From: JBKBRC01 sp046292345
Lineage (GTDB): Bacteria > Bacteroidota > Rhodothermia > Rhodothermales > Rubricoccaceae
Direction of reading: 5' to 3'
Assembly (NCBI GenBank): GCA_046292345.1
Contig: JBKBRC010000020.1
Coordinates: 1-45,075 of the forward strand
Length of the DNA stretch: 45,075 nucleotides
The notes under the pieces were generated by a model. That model was not told the DNA's origin and made no database searches. It worked only from the letters and a program-made list of their open reading frames with translations. Below are positions 1 to 8,343 of the stretch, in pieces. Position 1 is the first letter of the stretch; each line of letters opens with the position of its first letter. Made by a program: the position numbers and the translations under genes.

Positions 1-196
1 CGCCGGCGCCGCCGGCTGCGGAGACCGCCCCGCCGTCCGAGGCGGCTGGCCCTGCCGCGAAGTCCGCACCCGAGCCCCTTCAGGAGCCCGCCGCGGCGCC
101 ACCCGCGCCGGCGCCGCCGGCTGCGGAGACCGCCCCGCCGTCCGAGGCGGCTGGCCCTGCTGCGAAGTCCGCACCCGAGCCCCTCCGGGAGCCCGC
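1..196 (+). repeat. 105-bp tandem duplication in the infB N-terminal region
   Basis: The segment beginning at 1 is repeated from 106 with a period of 105 bases (35 codons). The second copy is nearly identical up to about position 180 and then diverges. It lies in frame in the Pro/Ala/Glu-rich N-terminal tail of IF-2, so it duplicates 35 residues of low-complexity linker without breaking the reading frame. The array may extend beyond the left edge. Confidence 0.85.
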
Positions 197-2507
197 CGCT
201 GCGCCTCCCGATCCCGCGGCGCCGCCCGCCGCCCGGGGGCAGTCGGCTCCCGGGCCGGCGGCCGAGCCGGCGGCCGAGACGCCCGCGAAAGCGCCCGCCG
301 CCGGGGCGGAGGCGAAGCCTGCTGAGAGCGTCGAGACCGACGCGGCCGGCGTCGTGCGTGCAGACCGCTACTCGCTCTCGGGCACGACCGTGCTCGGCAA
401 GATCGACCTCTCGGGGATCGACGGCGGCGGCCGCCGCAAGCGCAAGCGCAAGGGCGACGCGCCCGCTGCCGACGCGCCTGCCGCGCCTGGCAAAGCTGAC
501 CCTGACGTGCCGGTGGTCGTCGCCGGGCCGCCGCCCGCGGGGGGCGCCGACGAGCGTGGGCGGCGCAAGCGCGGCGCCAAAGGCAAGGGGCGCGCCGAGG
601 TAGACCAGGCCGAGGTCGAGCAGAAGATGCAGGAGACGCTCAAGGCGCTCGACAGCGGCGGCGGCCGGACCCGCCAGAAGCGCCGCCGCGCGCGCCGCGA
701 CGAGCGCGCCGCCGAGCGTCAGGCCGAGCAGGAGCGCCTCGAGGAAATGGCCGGCACGCTGCGCCTGATGGAGTTCATCTCTACGGGCGAGCTCGCCGAT
801 GCCATGCGCGTGCCGGTAGCCGAGGTCATCTCGAAGGGCTTCGGGCTCGGCATGATGGTCTCGATCAACCAGCGCCTCGACGCGGACACGATCACGCTGC
901 TGGCCGACGAGTTCGGCTACGACGTGCAGTTCATGTCCGACGCCGACGAGGGCCTCGACCTGATCGGCGAGGACGCCGAGGAGGATCTCCGGCCCCGCAG
1001 CCCCGTCGTGACCATCATGGGCCACGTCGACCACGGCAAGACGTCGCTGCTGGACTACATCCGCTCGGCCAACGTCGTCGCTGGCGAGGCCGGGGGCATC
1101 ACGCAGCACATCGGCGCCTACGAGGTCGCGCTCGAGGACGGCCGCACGATCACCTTCCTCGACACGCCGGGCCACGAGGCGTTCACGGCCATGCGCGCCC
1201 GCGGCGCCCAGGTGACCGACCTCGTCATCCTCGTCGTCGCGGCTGACGACCAGGTCATGCCGCAGACCATCGAGGCGATCAACCACGCGCGCGCGGCCGA
1301 GGTGCCGATCGTCGTGGCGATCAACAAGATCGACCGCCCGCAGGCAAACCCGGACAAGATCATGCAGCAGCTCGCCGACCAGGGCGTGCTCGTCGAGCAG
1401 TTCGGCGGGCAGGTGCAGGCCGAGCTGATCTCGGCCCTGAAAGGCCAGAACGTGGACCGCCTGCTCGAAAAGGTTCTCGTCGAGGCCGAGCTGCTCGACC
1501 TCAAGGCGAACCCCGACCGCCGCGCCGTCGGCACGGTCATCGAGAGCCGGCTTGACAAGGGCCGCGGCGTCGTCGCAACGGTGCTCGTGCAGACGGGCAC
1601 GCTCCGCGTGGGCGACGTCTTCGTGGCCGGCACGCAGTCCGGGCGCGTGCGCGCCATGTTCGACGAGCGTGACAACCGCGTCGAGGCGGCCGGGCCGAGC
1701 CAGCCCGTGGCCGTGCTCGGCTGGGCCGGCGCGCCCGAGGTCGGCGACCGCCTCATCGCGATGGAAGACGAGCGCGAGGCGCGCGAGGTGGCGGCCAAGC
1801 GCACGCAGCTCATCCGCGAGCAGACCATGCACCAGCGCCGCCACGTCTCGCTCGACGACCTGAGCCGCCGCATGGCGCTCGGCGAGCTGAGCACGCTCAA
1901 CCTCGTCGTCAAGGGCGACGTGGGCGGCTCGGTCGAGGCGCTCTCGGACGCGCTGCTCAAGATCTCGCACGAGGAGGTGGGCGTCAACATCGTCCACTCG
2001 GGCGTGGGCGCCATCACCGAGTCGGACGTGATGCTCGCCGCTGCCTCGGACGCGATCATCATCGGCTTCCAGGTGCGCCCCGTCGCCGGCGTGCGCCAGC
2101 TTGCCGAGCGCGAGGAGATCGACGTGCGGACGTACTCGGTCATCTACGACGCCATCGCCGAGGTGCGCGACGCGCTCGAGGGCCTGCTCTCGCCCGAGAA
2201 GACCGAAGAGGTGCGCGGCACAGCCGAGGTCCGCGAGACGTTCCGCGCGCCACGCGTGGGCACGATCGCCGGCTCGTACGTGCTCGACGGCAAGATCAAC
2301 CGCAACGACCGCGTCCGCCTCATCCGCGACGGCGTCGTGATCTACAACGGCGAGATCGCCTCGCTGCGCCGCTTCAAGGATGACGTGCGCGAGGTCGCGG
2401 CCGGCTACGAGTGCGGCCTCTCCATCCAGGGCTACAACGACATCAAGATCGGAGACCAGATCGAGGCGTACGTCGTCGTCGAGAGCAAGCGCAAGCTCTC
2501 CGCCTGA
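1..2507 (+). CDS. infB: Translation initiation factor IF-2 (5' end outside the window)
   Basis: IF-2 is the GTPase that places initiator tRNA on the 30S ribosomal subunit and promotes 50S joining. The reading frame is open from base 3, so the true start lies upstream; about 834 residues are visible. The order seen is a Pro/Ala-rich tail (about residues 1-115), a Lys/Arg-rich linker, an IF2_N-like segment (about 250-310), then the G domain with GHVDHGKT (about residue 340), the switch segment GGITQHIGAY, DTPGHEAF, NKID and SAL, followed by the beta-barrel and C-terminal domains that bind the initiator tRNA. rbfA, truB and ribF follow in the same direction, the usual bacterial infB operon, whose missing first genes are normally rimP and nusA. 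Assignment is secure; only the N-terminus is unknown. Confidence 0.98.
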   Translation, partial: PAPPAAETAPPSEAAGPAAKSAPEPLQEPAAAPPAPAPPAAETAPPSEAAGPAAKSAPEPLREPAAAPPDPAAPPAARGQSAPGPAAEPAAETPAKAPAAGAEAKPAESVETDAAGVVRADRYSLSGTTVLGKIDLSGIDGGGRRKRKRKGDAPAADAPAAPGKADPDVPVVVAGPPPAGGADERGRRKRGAKGKGRAEVDQAEVEQKMQETLKALDSGGGRTRQKRRRARRDERAAERQAEQERLEEMAGTLRLMEFISTGELADAMRVPVAEVISKGFGLGMMVSINQRLDADTITLLADEFGYDVQFMSDADEGLDLIGEDAEEDLRPRSPVVTIMGHVDHGKTSLLDYIRSANVVAGEAGGITQHIGAYEVALEDGRTITFLDTPGHEAFTAMRARGAQVTDLVILVVAADDQVMPQTIEAINHARAAEVPIVVAINKIDRPQANPDKIMQQLADQGVLVEQFGGQVQAELISALKGQNVDRLLEKVLVEAELLDLKANPDRRAVGTVIESRLDKGRGVVATVLVQTGTLRVGDVFVAGTQSGRVRAMFDERDNRVEAAGPSQPVAVLGWAGAPEVGDRLIAMEDEREAREVAAKRTQLIREQTMHQRRHVSLDDLSRRMALGELSTLNLVVKGDVGGSVEALSDALLKISHEEVGVNIVHSGVGAITESDVMLAAASDAIIIGFQVRPVAGVRQLAEREEIDVRTYSVIYDAIAEVRDALEGLLSPEKTEEVRGTAEVRETFRAPRVGTIAGSYVLDGKINRNDRVRLIRDGVVIYNGEIASLRRFKDDVREVAAGYECGLSIQGYNDIKIGDQIEAYVVVESKRKLSA

Positions 2508-2546
2508 GCCGCGCGCCGACCCCGTCCCGAGACCCACACGAACGCC

Positions 2547-2963
2547 ATGTCCATCCGCACCGAGCGCGTCGCGCGCATGATCCAGCGCGAGGTGGCCGAC
2601 CTGCTGCAGAACGACTTCTACGAGGCCAGTCAGTCGCTGCTGACGCTCACCGGCGCACGCATGACGCGCGACCTCGGGATCGTCTATCTCGACGTCTCGA
2701 TCCTCGGCGACACGCCCGAGGGCCGGCAGGCGGCCTTCCGGCGGCTCGAGGCGCAGACGCCGCAGATCCGGCAGGCGCTCGCGCAGCGCATCCGCCACCA
2801 GGTGCGCCGTATCCCCGAGGTGCGCTTCTTCCTCGACGAGGGCCCGCAGCGCTCGGCGCGCATGGACGCGCTGTTCGAGCAGATCCGCGCCGACCGCGGC
2901 CAGGACGCCGGCGCGCTCTCCGAGGACGCAGACGAGCCGACGCAGGGACGTGGCGACTACTGA
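2547..2963 (+). CDS. rbfA: Ribosome-binding factor A
   Basis: RbfA is a small KH-type protein that binds the 30S subunit and helps mature the 5' end of 16S rRNA. The product is 138 residues, close to the usual 110-135. It opens with the family signature SIRTERVARMIQREVADLL, and the middle holds the conserved TGARMTRDLGIVYLDVSILGD strand-helix region, followed by the helix with RIPEVRFFLDEG, typical of RbfA. An acidic tail follows. The ATG lies 39 bases after infB, and the 3' end overlaps truB by 14 bases, so the genes are almost certainly cotranscribed and translationally coupled. No Shine-Dalgarno sequence is obvious. Confidence 0.96.
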   Translation: MSIRTERVARMIQREVADLLQNDFYEASQSLLTLTGARMTRDLGIVYLDVSILGDTPEGRQAAFRRLEAQTPQIRQALAQRIRHQVRRIPEVRFFLDEGPQRSARMDALFEQIRADRGQDAGALSEDADEPTQGRGDY

Positions 2964-3771
2964 CGGCACCTCGGCCGGCGACAACAGCCCGGCCCGCATC
3001 CGGCCCGGCAGCGGCCAGCCAGCAGGCGACTCCGCCCCTGGCCCGGCGGCCGGCCACGAGGGCGGCCTCCGCGTCTACACGCGCCATGAGCTGCTGCCGC
3101 GCCCGCTCTCGGCTGGCGCCCTGCTCGTCGACAAGCCGCCTGGCCTGACCTCGTTCGGCGTCGTGCGCCGCGTGCGCCGCGCGCTCGGCGTGCAGAAGGT
3201 CGGGCATGCCGGGACGCTCGACCCGATGGCGACCGGCCTGCTCGTGGTGCTCGTCGGACGTGAAGCGACGCGGCTCCAGGACCGCTTCATGGCGCTTCCG
3301 AAGGTGTACACCGGTACGCTCCGTCTGGGCGAGACGACGCCGAGCTACGACGCTGAGACGCCCGTCGAGGTGCGGCGCGACGCCTCGGGCGTGACCGACG
3401 CGGCGCTCGAGGCGCTCGTGCCTCAGTTCACCGGCACGCTCGCGCAGCGCCCCCCGGCCTTCTCGGCCGTCAAGGTGGACGGCGTGCGGCTCTACAGGCA
3501 CGCCCACAGGGGCCGTGTGGCAGAGGCGGCGGCGATGGCGCCCACGCGGACGGTCGAGGTTTACAGCCTCGCCTGGACCGCCCGCCGCGGCGCCGACGTT
3601 GACTTCCGCGTGCACTGCTCCAGGGGCACCTACGTGCGGGCGCTCGCGCGCGACGTCGGCGAGGCGCTCCGCGTCGGGGCGCACCTGGTCGCGCTGCGCC
3701 GTGAGGCCATCGGCCCGTTCACCGCCGACGAGGCGTTCGCCCTCGACGCGCTCGCGCCGCCGGCCCCGTGA
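2950..3771 (+). CDS. truB: tRNA pseudouridine(55) synthase
   Basis: TruB converts U55 in the T-loop of elongator tRNAs to pseudouridine. The product is 273 residues. The core begins about residue 55 with LLVDKPPGLTSFGVVRRVRR, and the catalytic aspartate lies in the signature GHAGTLDPMATGLL. The Y-containing motif KVYTGTLRLGETT and the RPPAFSAVKVDGVRLY block are also conserved. The first 50 residues are a Gly/Ser/Pro-rich extension. The start chosen is GTG 2950, inside the end of rbfA; there is no in-frame ATG before the catalytic core, so a later GTG cannot be excluded. The stop overlaps the ribF start in GTGA, which indicates translational coupling. Confidence 0.96.
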   Translation: MATTDGTSAGDNSPARIRPGSGQPAGDSAPGPAAGHEGGLRVYTRHELLPRPLSAGALLVDKPPGLTSFGVVRRVRRALGVQKVGHAGTLDPMATGLLVVLVGREATRLQDRFMALPKVYTGTLRLGETTPSYDAETPVEVRRDASGVTDAALEALVPQFTGTLAQRPPAFSAVKVDGVRLYRHAHRGRVAEAAAMAPTRTVEVYSLAWTARRGADVDFRVHCSRGTYVRALARDVGEALRVGAHLVALRREAIGPFTADEAFALDALAPPAP

Positions 3772-4718
3772 CGCGCGAGTTCGCCCCCGACGGGCTGCGC
3801 CGCGATGCGCGCTCGGTCGTCACCACAGGCACGTTCGACGGCGTGCACCTCGGCCATCAGGCCATCGTCCGTTACCTCGTGCGCCGCGCGGCGGCCATCG
3901 GCGGCGTGCCCACCGTCGTCACGTTCGACCCCCACCCCCGCGCCGTGCTCGGCGGGCACGACGTGCCGCTGCTGACCACGCCCGAGGAGCGCGCGGCGCT
4001 GCTCGAGGCGCTCGGCGTGGCGCGCTTCGTCGTGCTGCCGTTCACGCGCGACCTCTCGCTGCTCGAGCCCGAGACGTACGTGGAGCAGGTGCTGCTCGGC
4101 GCGGTGGGCCTGCGCGAGCTCGTGATCGGCTACGACCACCGCTTCGGGCGCGCCCGGCGCGGGGACCGGGCGCTGCTCGAGGCGCTCGGCGCGCGGCACG
4201 GCTTCTCGGTGGACGTGATCCCGGAGCAGGTCGCGCGCGGGCTCACCGTCTCGTCGAGCGCCATCCGCCACCTGCTCGCCGACGAGGGCGACGCGGCCGG
4301 CGCGGCGGCGCTGCTCGGGCGGCCGTACCGGCTCGCCGGCACGGTCGTGCGCGGGCAGCAGCGCGGCCGGCAGATCGGCTTCCCGACGGCCAACGTGCAG
4401 CCGTCCGACCCGCGCTCGCTCGTGCCGGCGACGGGCGTCTACGCCGCCCGCGTCTTCGCCGAGGGTATGGACGCGGGCCCGGAGGGCTTCCCGGCCATGC
4501 TCAACGTCGGCGTCCGGCCCACGTTCGAGCAGGCCGGCGTCCGCAGCGTCGAGGCGCACCTGATCGGCTTCGCGGGGGACCTCTACGGGCGCCGGGTGGC
4601 CGTGGACTTCACCGCGCGCCTGCGCGACGAGCGCCGCTTCGACGGCCCGGACGCGCTCGCCGCGCAGCTCCGTGAAGATCGGGCACAGGCGCTGCGAGCG
4701 CTCGCAGCCGTAGCTTAA
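3768..4718 (+). CDS. ribF: Bifunctional riboflavin kinase / FAD synthetase
   Basis: RibF phosphorylates riboflavin to FMN and adenylates FMN to FAD. The product is 316 residues, the usual length. The N-terminal nucleotidyltransferase domain shows TGTFDGVHLGHQAI, VTFDPHPRAVL and YDHRFGRARRGD, followed by the SSSAIRHLL motif. The C-terminal flavokinase domain begins near residue 185 with GRPYRLAGTVVRGQQRGR and GFPTANV, and contains MLNVGVRPTFE and the VEAHLIGFAGDLYG block. The GTG start overlaps the truB stop by four bases. It is the last gene of the infB operon here. Both domains are complete and no catalytic motif is missing. Confidence 0.97.
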   Translation: MTREFAPDGLRRDARSVVTTGTFDGVHLGHQAIVRYLVRRAAAIGGVPTVVTFDPHPRAVLGGHDVPLLTTPEERAALLEALGVARFVVLPFTRDLSLLEPETYVEQVLLGAVGLRELVIGYDHRFGRARRGDRALLEALGARHGFSVDVIPEQVARGLTVSSSAIRHLLADEGDAAGAAALLGRPYRLAGTVVRGQQRGRQIGFPTANVQPSDPRSLVPATGVYAARVFAEGMDAGPEGFPAMLNVGVRPTFEQAGVRSVEAHLIGFAGDLYGRRVAVDFTARLRDERRFDGPDALAAQLREDRAQALRALAAVA

Positions 4719-4759
4719 GCTTCCACGCGTCGCGCCTCCGCGCGGCGCTTCTCGTTCCA

Positions 4760-4783
4760 GACACCCCCCGGGGCGTCTTCTTT
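4760..4783 (+). terminator. Weak rho-independent terminator after ribF
   Basis: A short stem (GAC-mismatch-CCC pairing with GGG-mismatch-GTC) is followed by TTCTTT. It lies between ribF and rpsO and could end the infB operon or act as a leader element of rpsO. The stem is only six pairs with one mismatch, so confidence is low. Confidence 0.3.
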
Positions 4784-4813
4784 AGCATCGTAGATCTAAA
4801 GAGGATCCGACCA

Positions 4814-5080
4814 ATGCTTTCTTCCTCCCGCAAGCAGGAGCTCGTCGAAAAGTTCGGCGAGAACGGTAAGGACACCGGCAAGCCGGAAGTTCAGATCGCC
4901 ATTTTCTCGACGCGCATCGCCGAGCTGACCGAGCACCTGAAGGTGCACAAGAAAGACCACGCCTCGCGCCTGGGCCTGCTCAAGCTCGTCGGCAAGCGTC
5001 GCCGGCTGCTCAACTACCTCATGGCCAACGACATCGAGCGCTACCGCGCCGTGATCGCCGAGTTGGGCATCCGCAAGTAA
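4814..5080 (+). CDS. rpsO: 30S ribosomal protein S15
   Basis: S15 is a primary 16S rRNA-binding protein of the 30S platform. The product is 88 residues, the standard length, and colinear with the family: DTGKPEVQIAIFSTRIAELT, LKVHKKDHASRLGLLKLVGK and RRRLLNYL are all present. It is one of the few genes here with a Shine-Dalgarno-like stretch (AAAGAGGA, 4798-4805, about 8 bases before ATG). A strong hairpin follows the stop and pnp lies downstream, the widespread rpsO-pnp arrangement. In other bacteria S15 represses its own mRNA; no recognised S15 leader was identified here. Confidence 0.98.
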   Translation: MLSSSRKQELVEKFGENGKDTGKPEVQIAIFSTRIAELTEHLKVHKKDHASRLGLLKLVGKRRRLLNYLMANDIERYRAVIAELGIRK

Positions 5081-5085
5081 GCGTT

Positions 5086-5124
5086 GCGCGGCGGCTCCCG
5101 GGTTCGGGAGCCGCCGCGCGCGTT
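5086..5124 (+). terminator. Strong hairpin after rpsO
   Basis: A perfect 15-bp GC-rich stem (5086-5100 with 5105-5119) with a GGTT loop starts six bases after the rpsO stop. The U-tract is poor, as in most GC-rich terminators. In enterobacteria a similarly placed rpsO-pnp hairpin is a partial terminator and RNase processing site; here that role is inferred from position only. Confidence 0.65.
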
Positions 5125-5203
5125 CTGCGCCGGCGCGCACCTCCGCGTGCCCGTGCGCTCCTACCACCTGCCGGCGCGGCCTCCCGCGCCTCGCCCCTCC
5201 GGC

Positions 5204-5442
5204 GATCAGTTCTCTGCGGTGCGCCGCCCGGCCTGCGCGCTCGTCTCCCGGCCNNNNNNNNNNNNNNNNNNNNNNNNNNNNNNNNNNNNNNNNNNNNNNN
5301 NNNNNNNNNNNNNNNNNNNNNNNNNNNNNNNNNNNNNNNNNNNNNNNNNNNNNCCCGGCCTGCGCGCTCGTCTCCCGGCCCGCGCGCTCGTCTCCCGGCC
5401 CGCGCGCTCGTCTCCCGGCCCGCGCCCCGCCGAAAACTGATT
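5204..5442. repeat. 20-bp tandem array with inverted flanks, interrupted by an assembly gap
   Basis: Units of 20 bases (CCCGGCCCGCGCGCTCGTCT and a one-base variant) occur once plus a partial copy left of the N run (5227-5253) and three times plus a partial copy right of it (5354-5428). The array is bracketed by an imperfect inverted repeat, 5204-5224 against 5422-5442, with 17 of 21 positions matching. True copy number is unknown because of the gap. No gene is seen between rpsO and pnp (5081-5504); the frames running through it are low-complexity readings of the array. Confidence 0.8.
5254..5353. other. Assembly gap (100 N)
   Basis: Exactly 100 N. The 27 bases before the gap (5227-5253) are identical to the 27 bases after it (5354-5380), so the contig ends overlap. 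The length is a placeholder and the gap may be an artefact of the 20-bp tandem repeat. Confidence 0.97.
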
Positions 5443-5504
5443 CCCGGCCCGGATGCTCCGGGAAAGGCAGCGCCCTCGCTCGCGCCGGCCCATCAGACTG
5501 CACC

Positions 5505-7838
5505 ATGCAGCACAACGCCATCACCCAGACGATCGAGGTCGGCGGCAAGACGCTCCACCTCGAGACCGGCCGCCTCGCCAAGCAGGCCGACGGCGCCGTC
5601 GTGGCCCGCCTCGGCGACACGATGGTCCTCGCCACGGCCGTCGTCGCGCGCGAGGCGCGCGAAGGCCAGGCCTTCTTCCCGCTCACGGTTGAGTACCGCG
5701 AGCGCTTCTCGGCCGGCGGCCTCTTCCCCGGCGGCTTCCTCAAGCGCGAGGGCCGCCTGACGGACAAGGAGACCCTCTCCTCGCGCCTGATCGACCGCAC
5801 GATCCGCCCGCTCTTCCCGGACGGCTTTCGCAACGAGACGCAGATCATCACCACCGTCATCTCGGCCGATCCCTCCATCGACGCCGACATGATCGCGGGC
5901 GTGGGCGCCTCGGCGGCGCTTGCCGTCTCCGGCGCGCCCTTCGCCGGCCCGACGGCGCACGTGCGCGTCGGCCGCGTCGACGGCGCATTCGTGCTCTTCC
6001 CGACCAAGGAGGAGCGCGCCCAGTCGGACATCGACCTCGTCGTGGCCGGCAAGGCCGACGCCATCGTGATGGTCGAGGGCGAGATGAACGAGATCTCGGA
6101 GGACGAGATGGTGGACGCGCTCGCGTTCGGCCACGAAGCCGTCAAGGAGATCGTCAAGGGCATCGAGGCGCTCCGCGCTGCCTACGAGGCCGAGCGGGGA
6201 CCGATCGAGCCGATGACCTTCGAGACGGTCGCGCCCAGGCCCGAGATCGTGGACGCCGTCTACGACATGGTCAAGGAGGACATCGCGGCGCACCTGCGCA
6301 AGCCCTACGACAAGGCCTCGTTCTACGGCGGCATCAAGGACATCCGCACGGCGCTCATCGAGCGGCTCTTCGCCGACCCTGAGCAGCCGGCCGCCGACGA
6401 CGTCGAGCAGACCGAGATCGGCGGGGGCGCCTCGCCCGCGCTGCCCGTCCGCCTGCTCGAGAAGAGCGCGCAGGGCTGGACCGTGGCCGACGTCAAGGCG
6501 GCCTACGCCGAGGCCGAGAGCCGCGTCATGCGCGAGATGATCCTCACCGAAGGCCGCCGCCTCGACGGCCGCCGCACCGACGAGATCCGCCCGATCTGGA
6601 CCGAGGTCGACTACCTCCCGCGCGTGCACGGCTCGGCCATCTTCACGCGCGGCGAGACGCAGACGCTCGTCCAGGTCACGCTCGGCACCGCGCGCGACGT
6701 GCAGGCCGTCGACCAGCTCTTCGACCAGGAGGACAAGCGCTTCTACCTCCACTACAACTTCCCGCCGTTCTGCACCGGCGAGGCCAAGATGATCCGTGGC
6801 GTCAGCCGCCGCGAGATCGGCCACGGCTATCTCGCCGAGCGCTCGCTGCAGCGCGTGGCGCCCTCGCCCGAGGAGTTCCCCTACACGATCCGCATCATCT
6901 CGGACGTGCTCGAGTCCAACGGCTCGTCGTCCATGGCCTCGGTCTGCGGCGGCTCGCTCGCGCTCATGGCCGCCGGCGTGCCCATGAAGCGCCCCGTGGC
7001 CGGCATCGCGATGGGCCTCATCGCCGACGGCGACCGCGTCGCCATCCTGAGCGACATCCTCGGCACCGAGGACCACCTCGGCGACATGGACTTCAAGCTC
7101 ACCGGCACCGAGAAGGGCATCACGGCCTGCCAGATGGACATCAAGATCGAGGGCCTGGCGCAGGAGACGATGAAGCAGGCGCTGCTTCAGGCCCGGGAGG
7201 GACGCCTCCACATCCTCCGCGAGATGGCCAAGACGATCTCGGAGCCGCGCGAGGAGCTCGCCCCGACAGCCCCGCGCCTGATCCAGATCATCATCGACGC
7301 CGAGTTCATCGGCGCCATCATCGGGCCGGGCGGCAAGATCATCAAGGGCATCCAGGCAGAGACGGGCACGCAGATCGACATCGAGGAGAAGGAGGGCAAG
7401 GGCTTCGTCACGGTGGCCTCGCCCAACATGGACGGCGCGCACCGCGCCATCGAGATCCTGCGCGGCATCGTCTCGCAGCCCGAGGTCGGGGAGCGTTACG
7501 TCGGCACGGTCAAGAACCTGCTGCCGTTCGGCGCCATCGTCGAGATCATGCCCGGCAAGGAGGCCATGCTGCACGTCTCGGAGATGGCGCACGGCTACGT
7601 GAACGACCCGGCCGACATCGTGCAGGTGGGCGACAAGGTGGAGGTGCAACTCGTCGAGGTGCGCGACGACGGCAAGCTGCGCCTGAGCCGCAAGCCGTTC
7701 CTGCCGGAGCCGACCGAGGAAGAGAAGGAGGCCGCGCGCCAGCGCCGCGCCGAGCGCGAGGCCAACGGCGACGGCCGCGAACGCCGCGAGCGTCGCGACG
7801 GCGACCGCCGCGGGGGCGGCCGCGACCGCCGTCGCTGA
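5505..7838 (+). CDS. pnp: Polynucleotide phosphorylase
   Basis: PNPase is the phosphorolytic 3'-5' exoribonuclease of RNA turnover. The product is 777 residues, slightly long for the family. Two RNase PH-like domains are present: the first from residue 10 to about 230 (ETGRLAKQADGAVVARLGDT), the second from about 345 (GRRLDGRRTDEIRPI, RGETQTLVQVTLGT, and the SNGSSSMASVCGGSLALMAAG active-site loop), separated by the helical domain. A KH domain follows (IIGPGGKIIKGI, about 605), then an S1 domain (GTVKNLLPFGAIVEI, about 665). The last 45 residues form an Arg/Glu/Gly-rich tail not part of the conserved fold, possibly an RNA- or partner-binding extension. It follows rpsO and is ended by a good terminator at 7889-7930. 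Confidence 0.98.
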   Translation: MQHNAITQTIEVGGKTLHLETGRLAKQADGAVVARLGDTMVLATAVVAREAREGQAFFPLTVEYRERFSAGGLFPGGFLKREGRLTDKETLSSRLIDRTIRPLFPDGFRNETQIITTVISADPSIDADMIAGVGASAALAVSGAPFAGPTAHVRVGRVDGAFVLFPTKEERAQSDIDLVVAGKADAIVMVEGEMNEISEDEMVDALAFGHEAVKEIVKGIEALRAAYEAERGPIEPMTFETVAPRPEIVDAVYDMVKEDIAAHLRKPYDKASFYGGIKDIRTALIERLFADPEQPAADDVEQTEIGGGASPALPVRLLEKSAQGWTVADVKAAYAEAESRVMREMILTEGRRLDGRRTDEIRPIWTEVDYLPRVHGSAIFTRGETQTLVQVTLGTARDVQAVDQLFDQEDKRFYLHYNFPPFCTGEAKMIRGVSRREIGHGYLAERSLQRVAPSPEEFPYTIRIISDVLESNGSSSMASVCGGSLALMAAGVPMKRPVAGIAMGLIADGDRVAILSDILGTEDHLGDMDFKLTGTEKGITACQMDIKIEGLAQETMKQALLQAREGRLHILREMAKTISEPREELAPTAPRLIQIIIDAEFIGAIIGPGGKIIKGIQAETGTQIDIEEKEGKGFVTVASPNMDGAHRAIEILRGIVSQPEVGERYVGTVKNLLPFGAIVEIMPGKEAMLHVSEMAHGYVNDPADIVQVGDKVEVQLVEVRDDGKLRLSRKPFLPEPTEEEKEAARQRRAEREANGDGRERRERRDGDRRGGGRDRRR

Positions 7839-7888
7839 TCCGCCCGGGGCGGCCCGCCTGCGCCTCCCCGGCGCGCAGGGCTGCCGCA

Positions 7889-7930
7889 ACGCCCGCTCCG
7901 GCGCACCGGGGCGGGCGTCTCGTTTCTCGG
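7889..7930 (+). terminator. Rho-independent terminator after pnp
   Basis: A 13-bp stem (7889-7901 with 7906-7918, one G-U pair) with a CGCA loop is followed by CTCGTTTCTC. It lies 50 bases after the pnp stop and before the convergent sbtB gene. Confidence 0.7.
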
Positions 7931-7942
7931 GGCCTGCCTTTT

Positions 7943-7999
7943 CCGGAGACGGCGCCCCGACTTCCGGGGACGGCGCCCCGACTTCCGGGGACGGCGTCA
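7943..7999. repeat. 21-bp tandem repeat, 2.7 copies
   Basis: The unit CCGGGGACGGCGCCCCGACTT occurs at 7943-7963 (one variant base), 7964-7984 and partly at 7985-7999. Each unit contains the self-complementary GGCGCC. The last partial unit overlaps the stop codon of sbtB on the minus strand. Confidence 0.85.
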
Positions 8000-8335
8000 G
8001 GTCGCCGGCTCGTTGCTGGGCGCGTACTTGCTGCCGCGCACGACGCCCACCTCCTGCACGTAGACCACGACGGCGTGGTGCGTGAAGTAGCGCTCGGCCA
8101 CGTGTGCGACGATGCGCGCGGCCACCTCGGGCGTGACGATCGTCTCGATCTTGACCGTCGGCTGGTCGCCGAGCGCGACGTGAACGCCGCGCGAGCCCTC
8201 GCCGCGGACGTCGTAGAGCGTGTGCCCGGTCGCGCCGAGGGTGTGGATGGCGTCGAGCAGCCGGTCGCGCACGGAGCGCTCGGCGATGATCGTGACGAGG
8301 CTGTGCGGCGTCAGCGGCAGCGTGGCAGGCGGCAT
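7997..8335 (-). CDS. sbtB: SbtB-like PII-family regulator of the bicarbonate transporter
   Basis: This 112-residue protein aligns well with SbtB, the PII-like trimer that binds adenyl nucleotides and controls SbtA in cyanobacteria. The match includes the first strand LVTIIAERSVRDRLLDAI, the LGATGHTLYDVRGEGSRGV stretch leading into the T-loop, and the VAERYFTHHAVVVYVQEVGV block. The C-terminus reads RGSKYAPSNEPAT, so the cysteine-bearing CGPEGC R-loop of cyanobacterial SbtB is absent. The chosen ATG (8335) is eight bases after the sbtA stop, giving an sbtA-sbtB operon. A longer upstream reading frame exists but is the shadow of sbtA. Ligand and direction of control are inferred from the family. 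Confidence 0.85.
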   Translation of the reverse strand: MPPATLPLTPHSLVTIIAERSVRDRLLDAIHTLGATGHTLYDVRGEGSRGVHVALGDQPTVKIETIVTPEVAARIVAHVAERYFTHHAVVVYVQEVGVVRGSKYAPSNEPAT

Positions 8336-8343
8336 CGGCGGGG

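Noticed and set aside
4710..4717. TAGCTTAA at the end of ribF as an rpsO promoter
   Set aside because: It overlaps the ribF stop codon, has no TTG upstream, and would give a leader crossing a possible terminator. A chance match cannot be excluded.
4796..6163. Minus-strand frame across rpsO, the gap and pnp
   Set aside because: It is antisense to two conserved genes and runs through unknown bases; no family features.
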